Origin: an uncultured Prochlorococcus sp.
GTDB taxonomy: Bacteria; Cyanobacteriota; Cyanobacteriia; PCC-6307; Cyanobiaceae
NCBI GenBank assembly: GCA_902590355.1
Contig: CACIWI010000001.1
Coordinates: forward strand, 118,520 to 182,519
Length of the DNA stretch: 64,000 bases
Direction of reading: 5' to 3'
Shown in pieces: positions 10,852-21,641 of this stretch. The notes beneath the pieces were generated by a model that was given only the letters and a program-made list of their open reading frames with translations, made no database searches and was not told the DNA's origin. The first letter of the stretch is position 1, and each line of letters begins with the position of its first letter. Made by a program: the position numbers and the translations under genes.

Positions 10852-11115
10852 ATGACCTATTGGGATAAAGATACTGTTCAGCTTGTTCAAAGTCTAAATG
10901 ACAAATTAAAGATCGATGATTCTAAATGGCATAAAGATAAAGGAAATAAATATAAACGAGCTGCAGAACTAATTTCTGCGGGATTATGCCATTTAATTAT
11001 TTCTTGCAATGACAAGGAAACTATTGAGTATATAGAAGAAAGTGTTAAATGGTTAAAAGACATAAACGTAGATCAACCTTGTCCTAGTAAAAATCACCTT
11101 TTTAAAGCCAACTGA
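10852..11115 (+). CDS. Small cyanobacterial-type conserved hypothetical protein
   Basis: Intact 87-aa ORF immediately after the methyltransferase gene. Confidence 0.7.
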   Translation: MTYWDKDTVQLVQSLNDKLKIDDSKWHKDKGNKYKRAAELISAGLCHLIISCNDKETIEYIEESVKWLKDINVDQPCPSKNHLFKAN

Positions 11116-11528
11116 AGCCTATTACCTTTACTACTCCATCTAATATCATCAAAACATTTATTAATAATGTATAGGCCACGGCCATTTACACTACTAATTT
11201 TTGTTGGTAATTTGTAGTCTCTTTTTTTTATTTCTAAACCATTACCTTGATCTTGAATTTGCCAAACACACCAATTAGGAGTAATTATTCTTCTTACTCT
11301 AATATTTTTTTTAGGATCTAATTTATTTCCATGTTTTACTGCGTTAACTAGAGCTTCATGTAAACCAAGTTTTATAAGATAGCTTGATTGAGAATTTTTA
11401 ATAGGTTCTAATAATTGATCGACAAATTCATTTAACTGTAATGATGATTCGAATTCGTAGATCGACCAGTTAATTTTTGGTCTTTTAAAAAATCTTTTTA
11501 AAATATTTTTGCCCTGGAATAAGGACAT
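11094..11528 (-). CDS. RsbW-like anti-sigma regulatory factor (HATPase_c)
   Basis: LGLHEALVNAVKHGN (N box), QDQGNGLEI, NGRGLYIINKCFD (G boxes). Confidence 0.86.
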   Translation of the reverse strand: MSLFQGKNILKRFFKRPKINWSIYEFESSLQLNEFVDQLLEPIKNSQSSYLIKLGLHEALVNAVKHGNKLDPKKNIRVRRIITPNWCVWQIQDQGNGLEIKKRDYKLPTKISSVNGRGLYIINKCFDDIRWSSKGNRLQLALKR

Positions 11529-11576
11529 AATAATATTTTCCTACTGTCTTAATTTTAACTTATTAAATACCTCAAT

Positions 11577-12296
11577 TTAAAGAATATTATCGTGTCTCTT
11601 TGAAATAGCAGGATGCCGTAGTATGGAGTCCATAAGTCTTACCCCTCTAAGTTGATTTACTAAAGGCATATGTCCATCAGGAGCATCCAATGACCAGCAA
11701 AAAGATCCAGGATACCTAGTCCATAAGCCCTCTTTTTTCCACCCTATTTTCGGCCACATTAATTCATATTTTTTGCCTACTGATTTTAATATCTTTGCTT
11801 GAATTGAAAATCCAAATCTACCAGTAGAATAGATAGTCCATAATCTATCTATTGTATCTAGATCTTTTCCTGACATATTTTTAACTTCACTGTAGAAAAC
11901 ATATCCACGTTTTTCAGCTAATTTTCCAGCTAATTTTCGTAAGTAGGAACTTGTTAATCTATCTGCATCTTCAAATTTTTGCTCAACTAACATCAATTGC
12001 AAATCTTCATAATTAATATCAATATCTGAATATGTATTAAACCAATTATTAAATTTTGAGTTTTCAAAGAATTCTGGCTTAAATTTTTTTAAAACTTGCA
12101 ATATCCAACCAGCAGCCCAGTCATCTCCTTCTCTATCAAACATATCAAACAGTGATGGGCCAAGATTAAAAATATTTTCGACTTCAGATTCTATTTGAGT
12201 TAATGAATTTATTCTTTTTCTTTGATTGGAATCTACAAATTTTTTTATAAGATCTAATGTAGCATTACTATAGTTATCCTGTTCTTTGTTATTCAT
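11577..12296 (-). CDS. GUN4-domain protein
   Basis: YPGSFCWSLDAPDGHMPLVNQLRGVRLMDSILRHPAI is GUN4-like C-terminal segment. Confidence 0.75.
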   Translation of the reverse strand: MNNKEQDNYSNATLDLIKKFVDSNQRKRINSLTQIESEVENIFNLGPSLFDMFDREGDDWAAGWILQVLKKFKPEFFENSKFNNWFNTYSDIDINYEDLQLMLVEQKFEDADRLTSSYLRKLAGKLAEKRGYVFYSEVKNMSGKDLDTIDRLWTIYSTGRFGFSIQAKILKSVGKKYELMWPKIGWKKEGLWTRYPGSFCWSLDAPDGHMPLVNQLRGVRLMDSILRHPAISKRHDNIL

Positions 12297-12331
12297 TTTA
12301 AAAAATCAATCTAAAAAAATAAAAACTATCC

Positions 12332-13372
12332 ATGTATTTCAAAAGAAAAGAACTAGAGAAATTTAGATGTTTTAAAGGACCACTTATAGATGTTAGGAGC
12401 CCGAGTGAATATTATAAAGGACACATGCCTAATTCTATTAATATTCCACTATTTGATGATGATGAGAGATCTATAATTGGTACAACTTACAAAAAAGAAG
12501 GTAGAAAAAAAGCAGTCATAGAGGGATTGAAATTTTTTGAAAAAAAAATGGAATTACTTCTTGATAATTTATTCAAGAGTATTGAGCCGCATACAATAAT
12601 TCCTAATAAAAATAATGAATTATTTATCAGGATATATTGCTCTAGAGGAGGAATGCGTTCACAAAGTATTGGATGGTTATTAAATAAATTTAAATTAAAT
12701 ATAGTTACACTTAATGGTGGATACAAAATATATAGAAGATGGGTATTAGATAGTTTTTCAAATAAGTTGAATTTAGTAGTTATTGGCGGGAAAACAGGAA
12801 CAGGGAAGACAAGATTATTATCATTGCTTGAGAAATATAAATATCAAACTATTGATCTTGAAGGATTTGCTTGTCATAGAGGAAGTACATTTGGAGGTTT
12901 AGGAATGAATAAACAACCTTCAAATGAACAATTTGAAAATATAATTGCAGAAAAATTAAATTCTTTTAAATGTTCTAATAATATTTTTGTAGAAGCTGAA
13001 AGTGCAAATATAGGAAAATGTAAAATTCCTCATGAATTCTTCAATCAAATGAAAAACTCTAAAAGGATTGAAATTTTAAGGAGCGAATCTAACAGGTTAG
13101 ATGAGTTAATAGATACTTATAGTGTATTTAAAAAAGAGGAACTCCAAGAATCAGTACTAAGGATAAAAAAAAGACTAGGACCGCAAAGAACAAAAATAGC
13201 TCTTGAATCAATTCATAATGAGAAATGGGAATTAGTTTGCAGATCAGTTTTAGATTATTACGATAAGTGTTATGAATATGAAAAGGTTGGCAAAACTAAT
13301 ATAAGTTTTATAGATTTAACTGATAAAAAATATGATGAAAGTATCCTAGAGTTAATAAATAATGTTTTATAA
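12332..13372 (+). CDS. mnmH: tRNA 2-selenouridine synthase (rhodanese + P-loop)
   Basis: DVRSPSEYYKGHMPNSINIPLF, YCSRGGMRSQSIGWLL, GGKTGTGKT. Confidence 0.92.
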   Translation: MYFKRKELEKFRCFKGPLIDVRSPSEYYKGHMPNSINIPLFDDDERSIIGTTYKKEGRKKAVIEGLKFFEKKMELLLDNLFKSIEPHTIIPNKNNELFIRIYCSRGGMRSQSIGWLLNKFKLNIVTLNGGYKIYRRWVLDSFSNKLNLVVIGGKTGTGKTRLLSLLEKYKYQTIDLEGFACHRGSTFGGLGMNKQPSNEQFENIIAEKLNSFKCSNNIFVEAESANIGKCKIPHEFFNQMKNSKRIEILRSESNRLDELIDTYSVFKKEELQESVLRIKKRLGPQRTKIALESIHNEKWELVCRSVLDYYDKCYEYEKVGKTNISFIDLTDKKYDESILELINNVL

Positions 13373-13432
13373 AATAACTACAAACGAATATGAAAAATAT
13401 TTCCTAAGATAAATGATTATCAACCGAATATC

Positions 13433-13786
13433 ATGACAACAAATAAAACTGCAAAAATACAATTTTATGAGGGAACTGATGAACCAGTAGTGCCTGAAAT
13501 AAGACTGACTAGGAGTAAAGATGGTACCACCGGCCAAGCATTATTTTTGTTTGAAAAACCTCAGGCATTGTCTTCAATTGCAGACGGTGAAATCACAGGT
13601 ATGCGGATGATAGATTCCGAAGGTGAAATATTAACTAGAGAAGTTAAAGTAAAGTTTGTTGATGGAGAACCAATATTTTTAGAAGCGGTTTATATTTGGA
13701 AGAACACAACAGACTTTGATAGATTTATGAGATTTGCAAATAGTTATGCCAAATCAAATGGATTAGGATATTCTGAAAAGAAGTAG
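13433..13786 (+). CDS. psb28: Photosystem II assembly protein Psb28
   Basis: [36 protein letters not shown]. Confidence 0.95.
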   Translation: MTTNKTAKIQFYEGTDEPVVPEIRLTRSKDGTTGQALFLFEKPQALSSIADGEITGMRMIDSEGEILTREVKVKFVDGEPIFLEAVYIWKNTTDFDRFMRFANSYAKSNGLGYSEKK

Positions 13787-13799
13787 AATATTATGAAAA

Positions 13800-14843
13800 T
13801 TGAAAAGTTCATCATATTTCAAGTTAGTAGTAATTTTAATAACTTTATTAATAGTATGGACTTTAAGGGATTTTCTCCTTCTAATAATTTGTTCTTTAGT
13901 AATTTCAAATATTGTATGTAATTTATGTAATCAAATCCAAAAAGGTTTGAAAATTCCTCGATCGATTTCTTTGTTTCTTGTCTTAACCTTCATATCAGTA
14001 ATAATATTTACTATTTTTATTCTTGTCTTACCTCCGTTTATAAAAGAATTCAATGAAATACTAGTTGACATACCAAATGGTTTATCAAAAATAAATATAT
14101 TGATCAATACAAATCTGAACAAATTTAATAGCTTATTTTATGGCGAACAATCAGAAAATGTTATAGACATATTCAGCTTAATAAATAATGTAGTTACCAT
14201 TCCAGATGTCTCAACTATTGCAAAAGCTATTCAAGAAAGTTTTAAGAATTTAATTAATATTGCGGGTAATCTAGGTTCAGGTCTTTTGAGATTAGTATTC
14301 GTATTGGCAGTTAGTTTGATGATTTCTATTGAACCAAAACAATATAAAGAAAATATACTTCTATTAATACCAAAAAATTACCGCAACAAATTTAGAAATA
14401 TTCTGGAAAAATGCAATATTGCATTAGCAAATTGGACCTTTTCTATGGTTATCAGTTCATTATCAGTAGGTTTATTATCATTAATAGTTTTATCTATATT
14501 AGATGTCAAATACGTTGTCTCAAATGCTTTAATAGCGATGGTTCTTAATATAATTCCGAATATAGGTCCAGTTATTAGTGGTATATTTCCAATCTCAATT
14601 GCACTACTTGATAATTTTTGGAAACCATTAGCAGTTTTAGGATCATATGTAATCATTCAAAATATTGAAAGCTATATCATAATGCCATCTATAATGAAGA
14701 AAAAAGCAAACTTACTGCCTGGCTTGACATTAATATCACAATTTGGATTTACCTTCATTTTTGGTCCATTAGGCTTAATACTATCACTTCCATTAGCTGT
14801 AGTAATACAGGTTTTAATCAAAGAATCATTTAAAGATATTTAA
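13800..14843 (+). CDS. AI-2E/PerM family transporter
   Basis: Polytopic protein ending NIIPNIGPVISGIFP...YVIIQNIESYIIMPSIM; TTG start. Confidence 0.85.
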   Translation: MKSSSYFKLVVILITLLIVWTLRDFLLLIICSLVISNIVCNLCNQIQKGLKIPRSISLFLVLTFISVIIFTIFILVLPPFIKEFNEILVDIPNGLSKINILINTNLNKFNSLFYGEQSENVIDIFSLINNVVTIPDVSTIAKAIQESFKNLINIAGNLGSGLLRLVFVLAVSLMISIEPKQYKENILLLIPKNYRNKFRNILEKCNIALANWTFSMVISSLSVGLLSLIVLSILDVKYVVSNALIAMVLNIIPNIGPVISGIFPISIALLDNFWKPLAVLGSYVIIQNIESYIIMPSIMKKKANLLPGLTLISQFGFTFIFGPLGLILSLPLAVVIQVLIKESFKDI

Positions 14844-14846
14844 AAA

Positions 14847-15029
14847 CTACTTAATTAATTTTTTATATAAATATGGGTATGAAAAAAGTATAAAGATAGC
14901 TAAGGGATGTTTACCTATAGCAAAATATAGAGAACTAAAAGTAAAATGATCAAATAATATTCTTAGCTCAGTAGAAAGATCTATTAAAACTAAAGAAAAT
15001 AAAATCATCAAATAATAATTCAATTTCAT
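14847..15029 (-). CDS. Small hypothetical membrane protein (60 aa)
   Basis: Intact ORF with hydrophobic segments upstream of PerM-like gene, same strand as secF. Confidence 0.5.
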   Translation of the reverse strand: MKLNYYLMILFSLVLIDLSTELRILFDHFTFSSLYFAIGKHPLAIFILFSYPYLYKKLIK

Positions 15030-15047
15030 AAAATGAAAACCTTAAGT

Positions 15048-15962
15048 TCAGTCTTTAAGCAACAAAGATGGAGCCAATAAAATACTTGAATAACTTCCAA
15101 CAATAATTCCTAATGATAAGGCCAAAGAAAACCAAAACAGCGAGTATGATCCAAACAAAATTATGCTTAATAAAGGGATAAGGGTTGTAATACTGGTAAA
15201 AGTTGTTCTCCTAAATGATTCGTTTACTGATAATTGAATAGTTTCGTTATAGCCTTCTTCATTTAATTTTAAATTCTCACGAATTCTATCAAAAATAACA
15301 ACAGTATCATTTACAGAATAACCAGCAATAGTTAACAAGGACACCGCAAATAAACTATTTACCTCCACAGATAATATAATTCCCAACCAGGAAAATATAC
15401 CGAAAACAATTAATAAATCATGGAATAAAGCTAATAATGCAAATAATGCATATTTTTTATCAAACCTAATAGTTAAATATAAAGATATTGCAAATAAAGA
15501 AACTAACAATGAAGTAACACAATTGGTAAGTAATCTTTTCCCAAGTTTTGGACCTATTAATCTTGAATCCTTACTCTCATAATTTAGAGGTCCAATAATA
15601 TTATCAAGATTAGTAATTAGATTATTTGATTCTTCGATACTCAAATAAGGTGTTCTTATTGAAACTAATTTATTATTATTTTGGAATTGTAATTTAATAT
15701 TATTTATAAAGTTTTTATTACTAGAGATCTCTCTTAAATTTTCTAAAACTGAATCAGGGGAAAGATTAGAACATTCTTCTTCACAAACTCTTTCTATTCT
15801 TAATTCATTTCCTCCAACAAAATCCATCCCTAAATTTATAGGTTTCTTATAAGAAGTATTAAAAGTTGAATATAAAATTCCTATAAGACTTAACAAAATA
15901 AGAAAAGTTGAAAAACTAATTATCTGCCTTTTATTTTTTATTAGTTGAAGATTGTATTTCAT
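15048..15962 (-). CDS. secF: Protein translocase subunit SecF
   Basis: GMDFVGGNELRIE...AGYSVNDTVVIFDRIREN. Confidence 0.97.
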   Translation of the reverse strand: MKYNLQLIKNKRQIISFSTFLILLSLIGILYSTFNTSYKKPINLGMDFVGGNELRIERVCEEECSNLSPDSVLENLREISSNKNFINNIKLQFQNNNKLVSIRTPYLSIEESNNLITNLDNIIGPLNYESKDSRLIGPKLGKRLLTNCVTSLLVSLFAISLYLTIRFDKKYALFALLALFHDLLIVFGIFSWLGIILSVEVNSLFAVSLLTIAGYSVNDTVVIFDRIRENLKLNEEGYNETIQLSVNESFRRTTFTSITTLIPLLSIILFGSYSLFWFSLALSLGIIVGSYSSILLAPSLLLKD

Positions 15963-15983
15963 GGGAAATTAGAAGCAAAAAAT

Positions 15984-17453
15984 TTAATTTGAAAAATTAT
16001 TCTTGGGTAGATATAGATTTTTTTCTCTTAAAGACTGATATGTTATAAAAAATCGCAAAATTGTTTTAGAACAATTTAATGAGGTAAATAAGCTTATTAG
16101 AACTCCAATACCTAATGTTGCCGCAAAACCTTTAACAAAATTTGTTCCTAATAAAAACAATACAAAACAACTTAGAAGAGTTGTAATATGACCATCAACT
16201 ATAGATGAATTAGCTCTTTGAAAACCGCTATCAATAGATCTTGTAAGAGTATTGCCGTCATATAACTCTTCTCTAATTCTCTCAAATATTAGAATATTTG
16301 CATCAACAGCCATACCAATGCTAAGTATAAGTCCAGATATTCCAGGTAAAGTCAAAGTTACAGGAATTAAAGAATATAGGGCTAAGTTAAAGAAACCATA
16401 AAGTACTAGAGATAGGACTGAAACGAAACCTAGAATTCTATAATTAAAAATCATAAATATACCAACAAAAATTAATCCACTAAGAGCTGCATAAAGACTT
16501 TTTAAAATATTTTTGGATCCCAATAGAGCCCCTATAGTGTTAGTTTCTACTATTTCAATTGGCAATGGCAATGAGCCTCCTTTAAGTTGAACTTCTAATT
16601 CTCTAGCATTTTCAGCACTAAAATTACCGCTTATTGTTGCTGATCCACCTGTAATGCCAGTACTAGCAAACTGGTTTCCAACACTAGCTTCACTTATAGA
16701 TTCGCCATCAAGAATGATAGCCAATAATTGATTAGTGCCAGCAATTGACTTCGTAATTTCTGCAAACTTTTCACCTCCTGAATTACTAAAAGTTAATAAA
16801 ACTTCCCAATTACTATTTGTTTGCTCTTGTCTTCTTCCTGCGTTAATAAGATCCTTACCAGATAAATCTGTTTTAATAAATAAATTTGTAATTTCTTTAT
16901 CAACATATTTTTTGATTTCAATTAACTTCCCATATAAATCATTACTAGTAGATGAGTAATTCAACTCTTGCTCTATCTCTTTAAGATCATCTTGAATAAC
17001 TTTTAAGAAATTACCATCATTTTTACTCTTTTCTGCAACAGAAAATTGTTCAATTAATTCTTTAATACCTAATCTCTGTAGTTGCAGGGTTTTTAAATCT
17101 GTAGATGTTCCTTCTATTTGGGTTCTAAATTCTAATAATGCAGTCTTACCTAATACTCTTGAAGCTACTAGTGGATTTTGTTCACCTGGTAATTCTAAAA
17201 TCAATTGATCTCCACCGAGGGTTTGCAAATTAGACTCAGATACTCCTAAATTGTTAACGCGCTTATCTATAACCGAATTAACTGCTTCAAGTTCATCCCT
17301 TGTTACGTTACCTTCCTCTTTAATAATTTGTAGTGTAAGTTGAGAACCCCCTTGTAAATCCAATCCCAGCTGTAAGGGATAATTTATTAATAGATAAACT
17401 GATAAAGTAAGCAGAAATATAATAAAAAAAAGCCAACCTTGCCTTCTTTTCAT
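15984..17453 (-). CDS. secD: Protein translocase subunit SecD
   Basis: LGLDLQGGSQLTLQI, SIGMAVDANILIFERIREEL. Confidence 0.97.
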   Translation of the reverse strand: MKRRQGWLFFIIFLLTLSVYLLINYPLQLGLDLQGGSQLTLQIIKEEGNVTRDELEAVNSVIDKRVNNLGVSESNLQTLGGDQLILELPGEQNPLVASRVLGKTALLEFRTQIEGTSTDLKTLQLQRLGIKELIEQFSVAEKSKNDGNFLKVIQDDLKEIEQELNYSSTSNDLYGKLIEIKKYVDKEITNLFIKTDLSGKDLINAGRRQEQTNSNWEVLLTFSNSGGEKFAEITKSIAGTNQLLAIILDGESISEASVGNQFASTGITGGSATISGNFSAENARELEVQLKGGSLPLPIEIVETNTIGALLGSKNILKSLYAALSGLIFVGIFMIFNYRILGFVSVLSLVLYGFFNLALYSLIPVTLTLPGISGLILSIGMAVDANILIFERIREELYDGNTLTRSIDSGFQRANSSIVDGHITTLLSCFVLFLLGTNFVKGFAATLGIGVLISLFTSLNCSKTILRFFITYQSLREKNLYLPKNNFSN

Positions 17454-17456
17454 TGC

Positions 17457-18440
17457 CTATATACTCCCACTAATTAAATCTTCTACTTTTTCAACTATTT
17501 GATGTGGTTGGATTATTGTCAAATTCTCAAGATTTCCATTATACGGAGTAGGAATATCCTGACTAGATAATCTAATTGGTCGGGTATCAAGATCATCGAA
17601 ACACTCTTCTGTTATCAAGGCAATTAATTCTGCACCAATACCTCCAGTCTTCATACATTCTTCTACAATAATTACTTTATTTGTTTTTCTTATTGATTTT
17701 GAGATGGTTTCCATATCAAATGGTTTTAAACTTATTAAATCTATTAACTCAACATCTATTTCTTTTTTTTCTAATTCTTCAACTGCTTTAAGGCAGTGAT
17801 GTCTCATTCTTGAATAAGTCAATAAAGTAATATCACGTCCTTCTTTTACAACGTCAGCCTGATCTAAAGCGCAAGTATAATCACCCTCAGGCAATTCTTC
17901 AGACAAATTGTATAGAAGAACATGTTCGAAAAATAGAACCGGATTATCGTCTCTTATAGCTGCTTTCATTAAACCTTTAGCATTTGTAGGCGTACTACAT
18001 GCAACAATCTTTATGCCAGGAACTGCATGAAAATATGCTTCAAGTCTTTGACTATGCTCAGCACCAAGTTGACGACCAACTCCACCAGGTCCTCGAACTA
18101 CTGCTGGTATTTTATAATTTCCACCACTTGTATATCTAAGCATACCCATATTATTTGATATCTGATTAAAAGCTAAAAGCAAAAAACCCATATTCATTCC
18201 TTCTACTATTGGTCTTAAGCCAGTCATTGCTGCACCAACAGCCATACCCGTAAAACTATTTTCTGCAATTGGAGTATCTAAGACTCTTAACTCTCCATAT
18301 TTTTCATATAAATCCTTAGTTACCTTATAAGATCCTCCATATTGACCAACATCTTCCCCCATTACGCAAACATTTACATCATTTGCCATTTCTTCATCAA
18401 TTGCCTCTTTCAAAGCATTAAATAATAATGTTCCAGCCAC
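17457..18440 (-). CDS. pdhB: Pyruvate dehydrogenase E1 component beta subunit
   Basis: [65 protein letters not shown]. Confidence 0.96.
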   Translation of the reverse strand: MAGTLLFNALKEAIDEEMANDVNVCVMGEDVGQYGGSYKVTKDLYEKYGELRVLDTPIAENSFTGMAVGAAMTGLRPIVEGMNMGFLLLAFNQISNNMGMLRYTSGGNYKIPAVVRGPGGVGRQLGAEHSQRLEAYFHAVPGIKIVACSTPTNAKGLMKAAIRDDNPVLFFEHVLLYNLSEELPEGDYTCALDQADVVKEGRDITLLTYSRMRHHCLKAVEELEKKEIDVELIDLISLKPFDMETISKSIRKTNKVIIVEECMKTGGIGAELIALITEECFDDLDTRPIRLSSQDIPTPYNGNLENLTIIQPHQIVEKVEDLISGSI

Positions 18441-18619
18441 AATTAATTACCTAATTAATCACATATATAATCCTACCACTTTGAATAATTCAACCTCCTT
18501 CAGCGAAGGTTATGAGTAGTAATATTGATAAAATCATTCCAGGTGAAAGCAAAAGGATTAAAAGGCCTAAGTCATGTAAAGACATTCAAAGAAACTGTTT
18601 ACTTAATAATATTGGCAAT

Positions 18620-18922
18620 TCAACTTTTCTTCACAATAAAACTGCGAATAAATACAATAAAAAGTCCTATACCTATAAAAGCAAAAGAGAAAGTTAACAA
18701 AAAAGATAGTCCAATTATTAAGGTATTAATACTAGAGGAAATATTTTGTACTACTTCAGAAGAATTAGATGGTTTATGTACTGAAAAATAAATTGCAATT
18801 TTATTACTTAAAAAATAAAAAAATATAAATAATAAAAAACTCGTTAATGATCCAACAATAAAATTTAAAGGTCCTTTTTCGGGAATATTTTTTTCAATAT
18901 TCTCATTACTAATATCAGCCAA
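18620..18922 (-). CDS. DUF3082-like two-TM protein
   Basis: Two hydrophobic segments; resembles the cyanobacterial DUF3082 family and sits between pdhB and ispE. Confidence 0.65.
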   Translation of the reverse strand: MADISNENIEKNIPEKGPLNFIVGSLTSFLLFIFFYFLSNKIAIYFSVHKPSNSSEVVQNISSSINTLIIGLSFLLTFSFAFIGIGLFIVFIRSFIVKKS

Positions 18923-18945
18923 AATAGATATTTATATAAAAAATT

Positions 18946-19881
18946 TTAAATAAATGTTATTCCCTTTTCAAGGAAAGTGCAAACCCATGAATCGTAACCT
19001 TTATTTCTAAACATTTTATAATTTGCAGTTAATTCTTTTTTAGCAGTCTCTATATCTTTAAAGAGTGCAAAGCATGTAGGGCCTGATCCACTCATTGAAA
19101 ATGTGAGACAATTTTCTAATTTAGAAAGTAAATATAATGCCTGCTTTACAGAATCATTTTCATTTTCAACAACTAACTGTAAATCATTTTTAATAGATAA
19201 ATGTTGATTATCAAAATTTAAGTTATTTAAGCCATTATCTCTTAAATTTTTTCTTTTGTTCTCAATCATTTTTCTATCGGTAAGATATTGATCACAAAAT
19301 CTATTACTATAATTTTTATAAGTTTCAGCAGTTGATACTGATACATTAGGATTTTTTAAAAGAATTGCTCCATATTTAAGGGTTGTATCTAATTTCTCTA
19401 AAATTTCGCCTCTTCCAAAACATAATTGAATACCACCATTTATAAAAAAGGGAATATCAGATCCTAAAGTTGATGCTAATGAGCATAAGGCTTCTTGATC
19501 TAATTTTAAATCCCATAAATTATTAAGGCCAATTAATGTAGCTGCTGCATTACTGGATCCACCAGCTAATCCTGCTCCAATTGGGATATTTTTTCTTAAA
19601 AATATATTCGCGCCGTAATCTATATTTGATTTTTTCCTTAATAGGTTTGCCGATTTAACAATTAAGTTATCATCAGATAGGCTTAAATCATTACAATCAG
19701 ACTCAAGTTTAATTAAACCTTCATTATTAATTTCAAATTCTAAATAATCAGCAAGATCAATATTTTGCATAATCATTGCTAACTCATGAAATCCATCCTC
19801 TCTCTTACCAATAACTTCAAGGTGCAAATTTATTTTGGCAGGAGATTTTATATTAATTTTCTTTTTAGCTAAATCTTGCAT
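18946..19881 (-). CDS. ispE: 4-diphosphocytidyl-2-C-methyl-D-erythritol kinase
   Basis: SPAKINLHLEVIGKREDGFHEL, IPIGAGLAGGSSNAAATL, MSGSGPTCFALF. Confidence 0.97.
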   Translation of the reverse strand: MQDLAKKKINIKSPAKINLHLEVIGKREDGFHELAMIMQNIDLADYLEFEINNEGLIKLESDCNDLSLSDDNLIVKSANLLRKKSNIDYGANIFLRKNIPIGAGLAGGSSNAAATLIGLNNLWDLKLDQEALCSLASTLGSDIPFFINGGIQLCFGRGEILEKLDTTLKYGAILLKNPNVSVSTAETYKNYSNRFCDQYLTDRKMIENKRKNLRDNGLNNLNFDNQHLSIKNDLQLVVENENDSVKQALYLLSKLENCLTFSMSGSGPTCFALFKDIETAKKELTANYKMFRNKGYDSWVCTFLEKGITFI

Positions 19882-19893
19882 ATACTTAAATTC

Positions 19894-20718
19894 TTATTTT
19901 TTAATTTTAATACAATTTTCTGCAAGATTAATCCATTGGTCAATTGAAATATCTTGTGGTCTTAAATTAAAACAAACTTTTGAAGATTCAGATAATTCTT
20001 TTATCTCTTCATTTGAAAGTATAGAATTAAGAGTATTTCTAAGCATTTTTCTTCTTGAATTAAATGAAATTCGAAGAAGTTTATCTATATATTTTTCTAG
20101 ACTAATATCTAATCTTAACTCATTTTTAATTGGTTCGAAAACTACTAAAGAAGAAAAAACTTTTGGCGGCGGACTAAATGATGAAGGCGGCACATCACAT
20201 ATTCTTTTTATTTTTGATAAAAGTTGCATTCTTACACTAAGCGCACCAGCATTGGGACTACCTTCTTTTGACAAAATCCTATCTACAACGTCTTTCTGCA
20301 TTAAAAATATTATTTTTTCGTAATTATAGTTTCTTATAATGCCCAATCGACCTATGAATATATCCAATATTGGGCCAGTTATATTGTAAGGAATATTTGC
20401 AATCACTTTTGTAATCTTCTTATTAATCGAATCTAAATTTACAGAAAGAATATCTCCCTGCTGCAGTGAAAACTTATCATTATAATTGAATTTATCATTT
20501 AATAAATTTATTAAATCTTTATCTAATTCAATTGCATGTAATTTTTTTATTTCTGAATCTAACAACTTAGATGTTAAAGCTCCTTTACCAGGACCAATTT
20601 CTAAAATAAAGTCATTTTCATTAAGAACAGCAATTTCTTTAATTTTTTCTAATATTTTTTTATTTATCAACCAGTGTTGTCCAAATCTTTTTTTTTGATG
20701 ATAGCTTTTAGAATTCAT
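19894..20718 (-). CDS. rsmA: 16S rRNA dimethyladenosine transferase
   Basis: [44 protein letters not shown]. Confidence 0.97.
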   Translation of the reverse strand: MNSKSYHQKKRFGQHWLINKKILEKIKEIAVLNENDFILEIGPGKGALTSKLLDSEIKKLHAIELDKDLINLLNDKFNYNDKFSLQQGDILSVNLDSINKKITKVIANIPYNITGPILDIFIGRLGIIRNYNYEKIIFLMQKDVVDRILSKEGSPNAGALSVRMQLLSKIKRICDVPPSSFSPPPKVFSSLVVFEPIKNELRLDISLEKYIDKLLRISFNSRRKMLRNTLNSILSNEEIKELSESSKVCFNLRPQDISIDQWINLAENCIKIKK

Positions 20719-20775
20719 CTGAAAGATAAATAATATGTTTAAATTAAATATGAATTTATTTAATCCCTTTATATC

Positions 20776-21108
20776 ATGAGCTTATCAAAAAAAAATTTAG
20801 ATAAACTCAATAAATTTAAAAAAAAGAAAAATTTAAATAACGAAAGTAAAAATATAAATAAATACACAAATATTACCAATAATGATAATTTAATCACCAA
20901 TCCACTTAATTCAGAAGATCCCAATAAAATTTTTTATTCGTTAATTGATAATTCAGAATCTTTAGAAGAAACTTCTAACGTTAATAATTCACTAAGAAAA
21001 AGTGAGATTAATCAAATTAATATGAATTCTAAAAAAGATAATTTTTCCAAGAAATTAACAACCGAGGAGGAACTATATGATGAATTTAATTATCTTCTTG
21101 ATGAATAA
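20776..21108 (+). CDS. Asn/Lys/Ser-rich low-complexity hypothetical protein
   Basis: Intact 110-aa ORF with acidic C-terminus [16 protein letters not shown], immediately 5' of rlmH. Confidence 0.6.
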   Translation: MSLSKKNLDKLNKFKKKKNLNNESKNINKYTNITNNDNLITNPLNSEDPNKIFYSLIDNSESLEETSNVNNSLRKSEINQINMNSKKDNFSKKLTTEEELYDEFNYLLDE

Positions 21109-21127
21109 TTAATTTTGATATTTACTT

Positions 21128-21544
21128 ATGATTCAGAGTAATAGATTAACAATTTATGCTATCGGCAAAATAAAAAAACTTTGGATTAGAGATGGAATTA
21201 ATCAATACAAAAAAAGAATGCCTGAACTTATCATTAATGAGTTAAAGACTTTTAATTTAAATAATCTTAGATCCAATAACAATATTATTATCTGTCTAAG
21301 TGAAGAAGGGAAACAGTTTAATTCAGTTGAACTATGTTCCTTACTCTTGAATTTTAAAAATAAAAAAATTAATTTCTTAATCGGTGATACTGATGGAGTT
21401 AGTTTAGATATAAAAGAAAAATCTGATCTTGTACTAAGCCTGTCTCCTTTAACTTTTCCTCATGAATTAGCTAGATTAATCCTAATCGAGCAAATTTATA
21501 GGGCTATTTCTATATCAAACAACTCCCCTTACCATCGTTCTTAA
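21128..21544 (+). CDS. rlmH: 23S rRNA pseudouridine1915 methyltransferase
   Basis: [55 protein letters not shown]. Confidence 0.93.
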   Translation: MIQSNRLTIYAIGKIKKLWIRDGINQYKKRMPELIINELKTFNLNNLRSNNNIIICLSEEGKQFNSVELCSLLLNFKNKKINFLIGDTDGVSLDIKEKSDLVLSLSPLTFPHELARLILIEQIYRAISISNNSPYHRS

Positions 21545-21615
21545 AAAGATTAGATTCAATCTAAAATTAATCTATAAAAGTTTAATAACTAACTATTTTT
21601 TGATTTTTGCTATAT

Positions 21616-21629
21616 AGTACATATATACT
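21616..21629. promoter_or_regulatory. Cyanobacterial LexA/SOS-like box upstream of umuD
   Basis: AGTACATATATACT, one mismatch from palindrome AGTAC-N4-GTACT, 12 nt before the umuD start. Confidence 0.7.
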
Positions 21630-21641
21630 ATTAATTTAATC

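Noticed and set aside
12332-13372. mnmH as evidence of selenium use
   Set aside because: The enzyme alone does not prove selenium metabolism; selD is not in this window, so nothing further can be said.
19835-20323. 162-aa plus-strand ORF opposite ispE/rsmA
   Set aside because: Antisense to rsmA; no domain.
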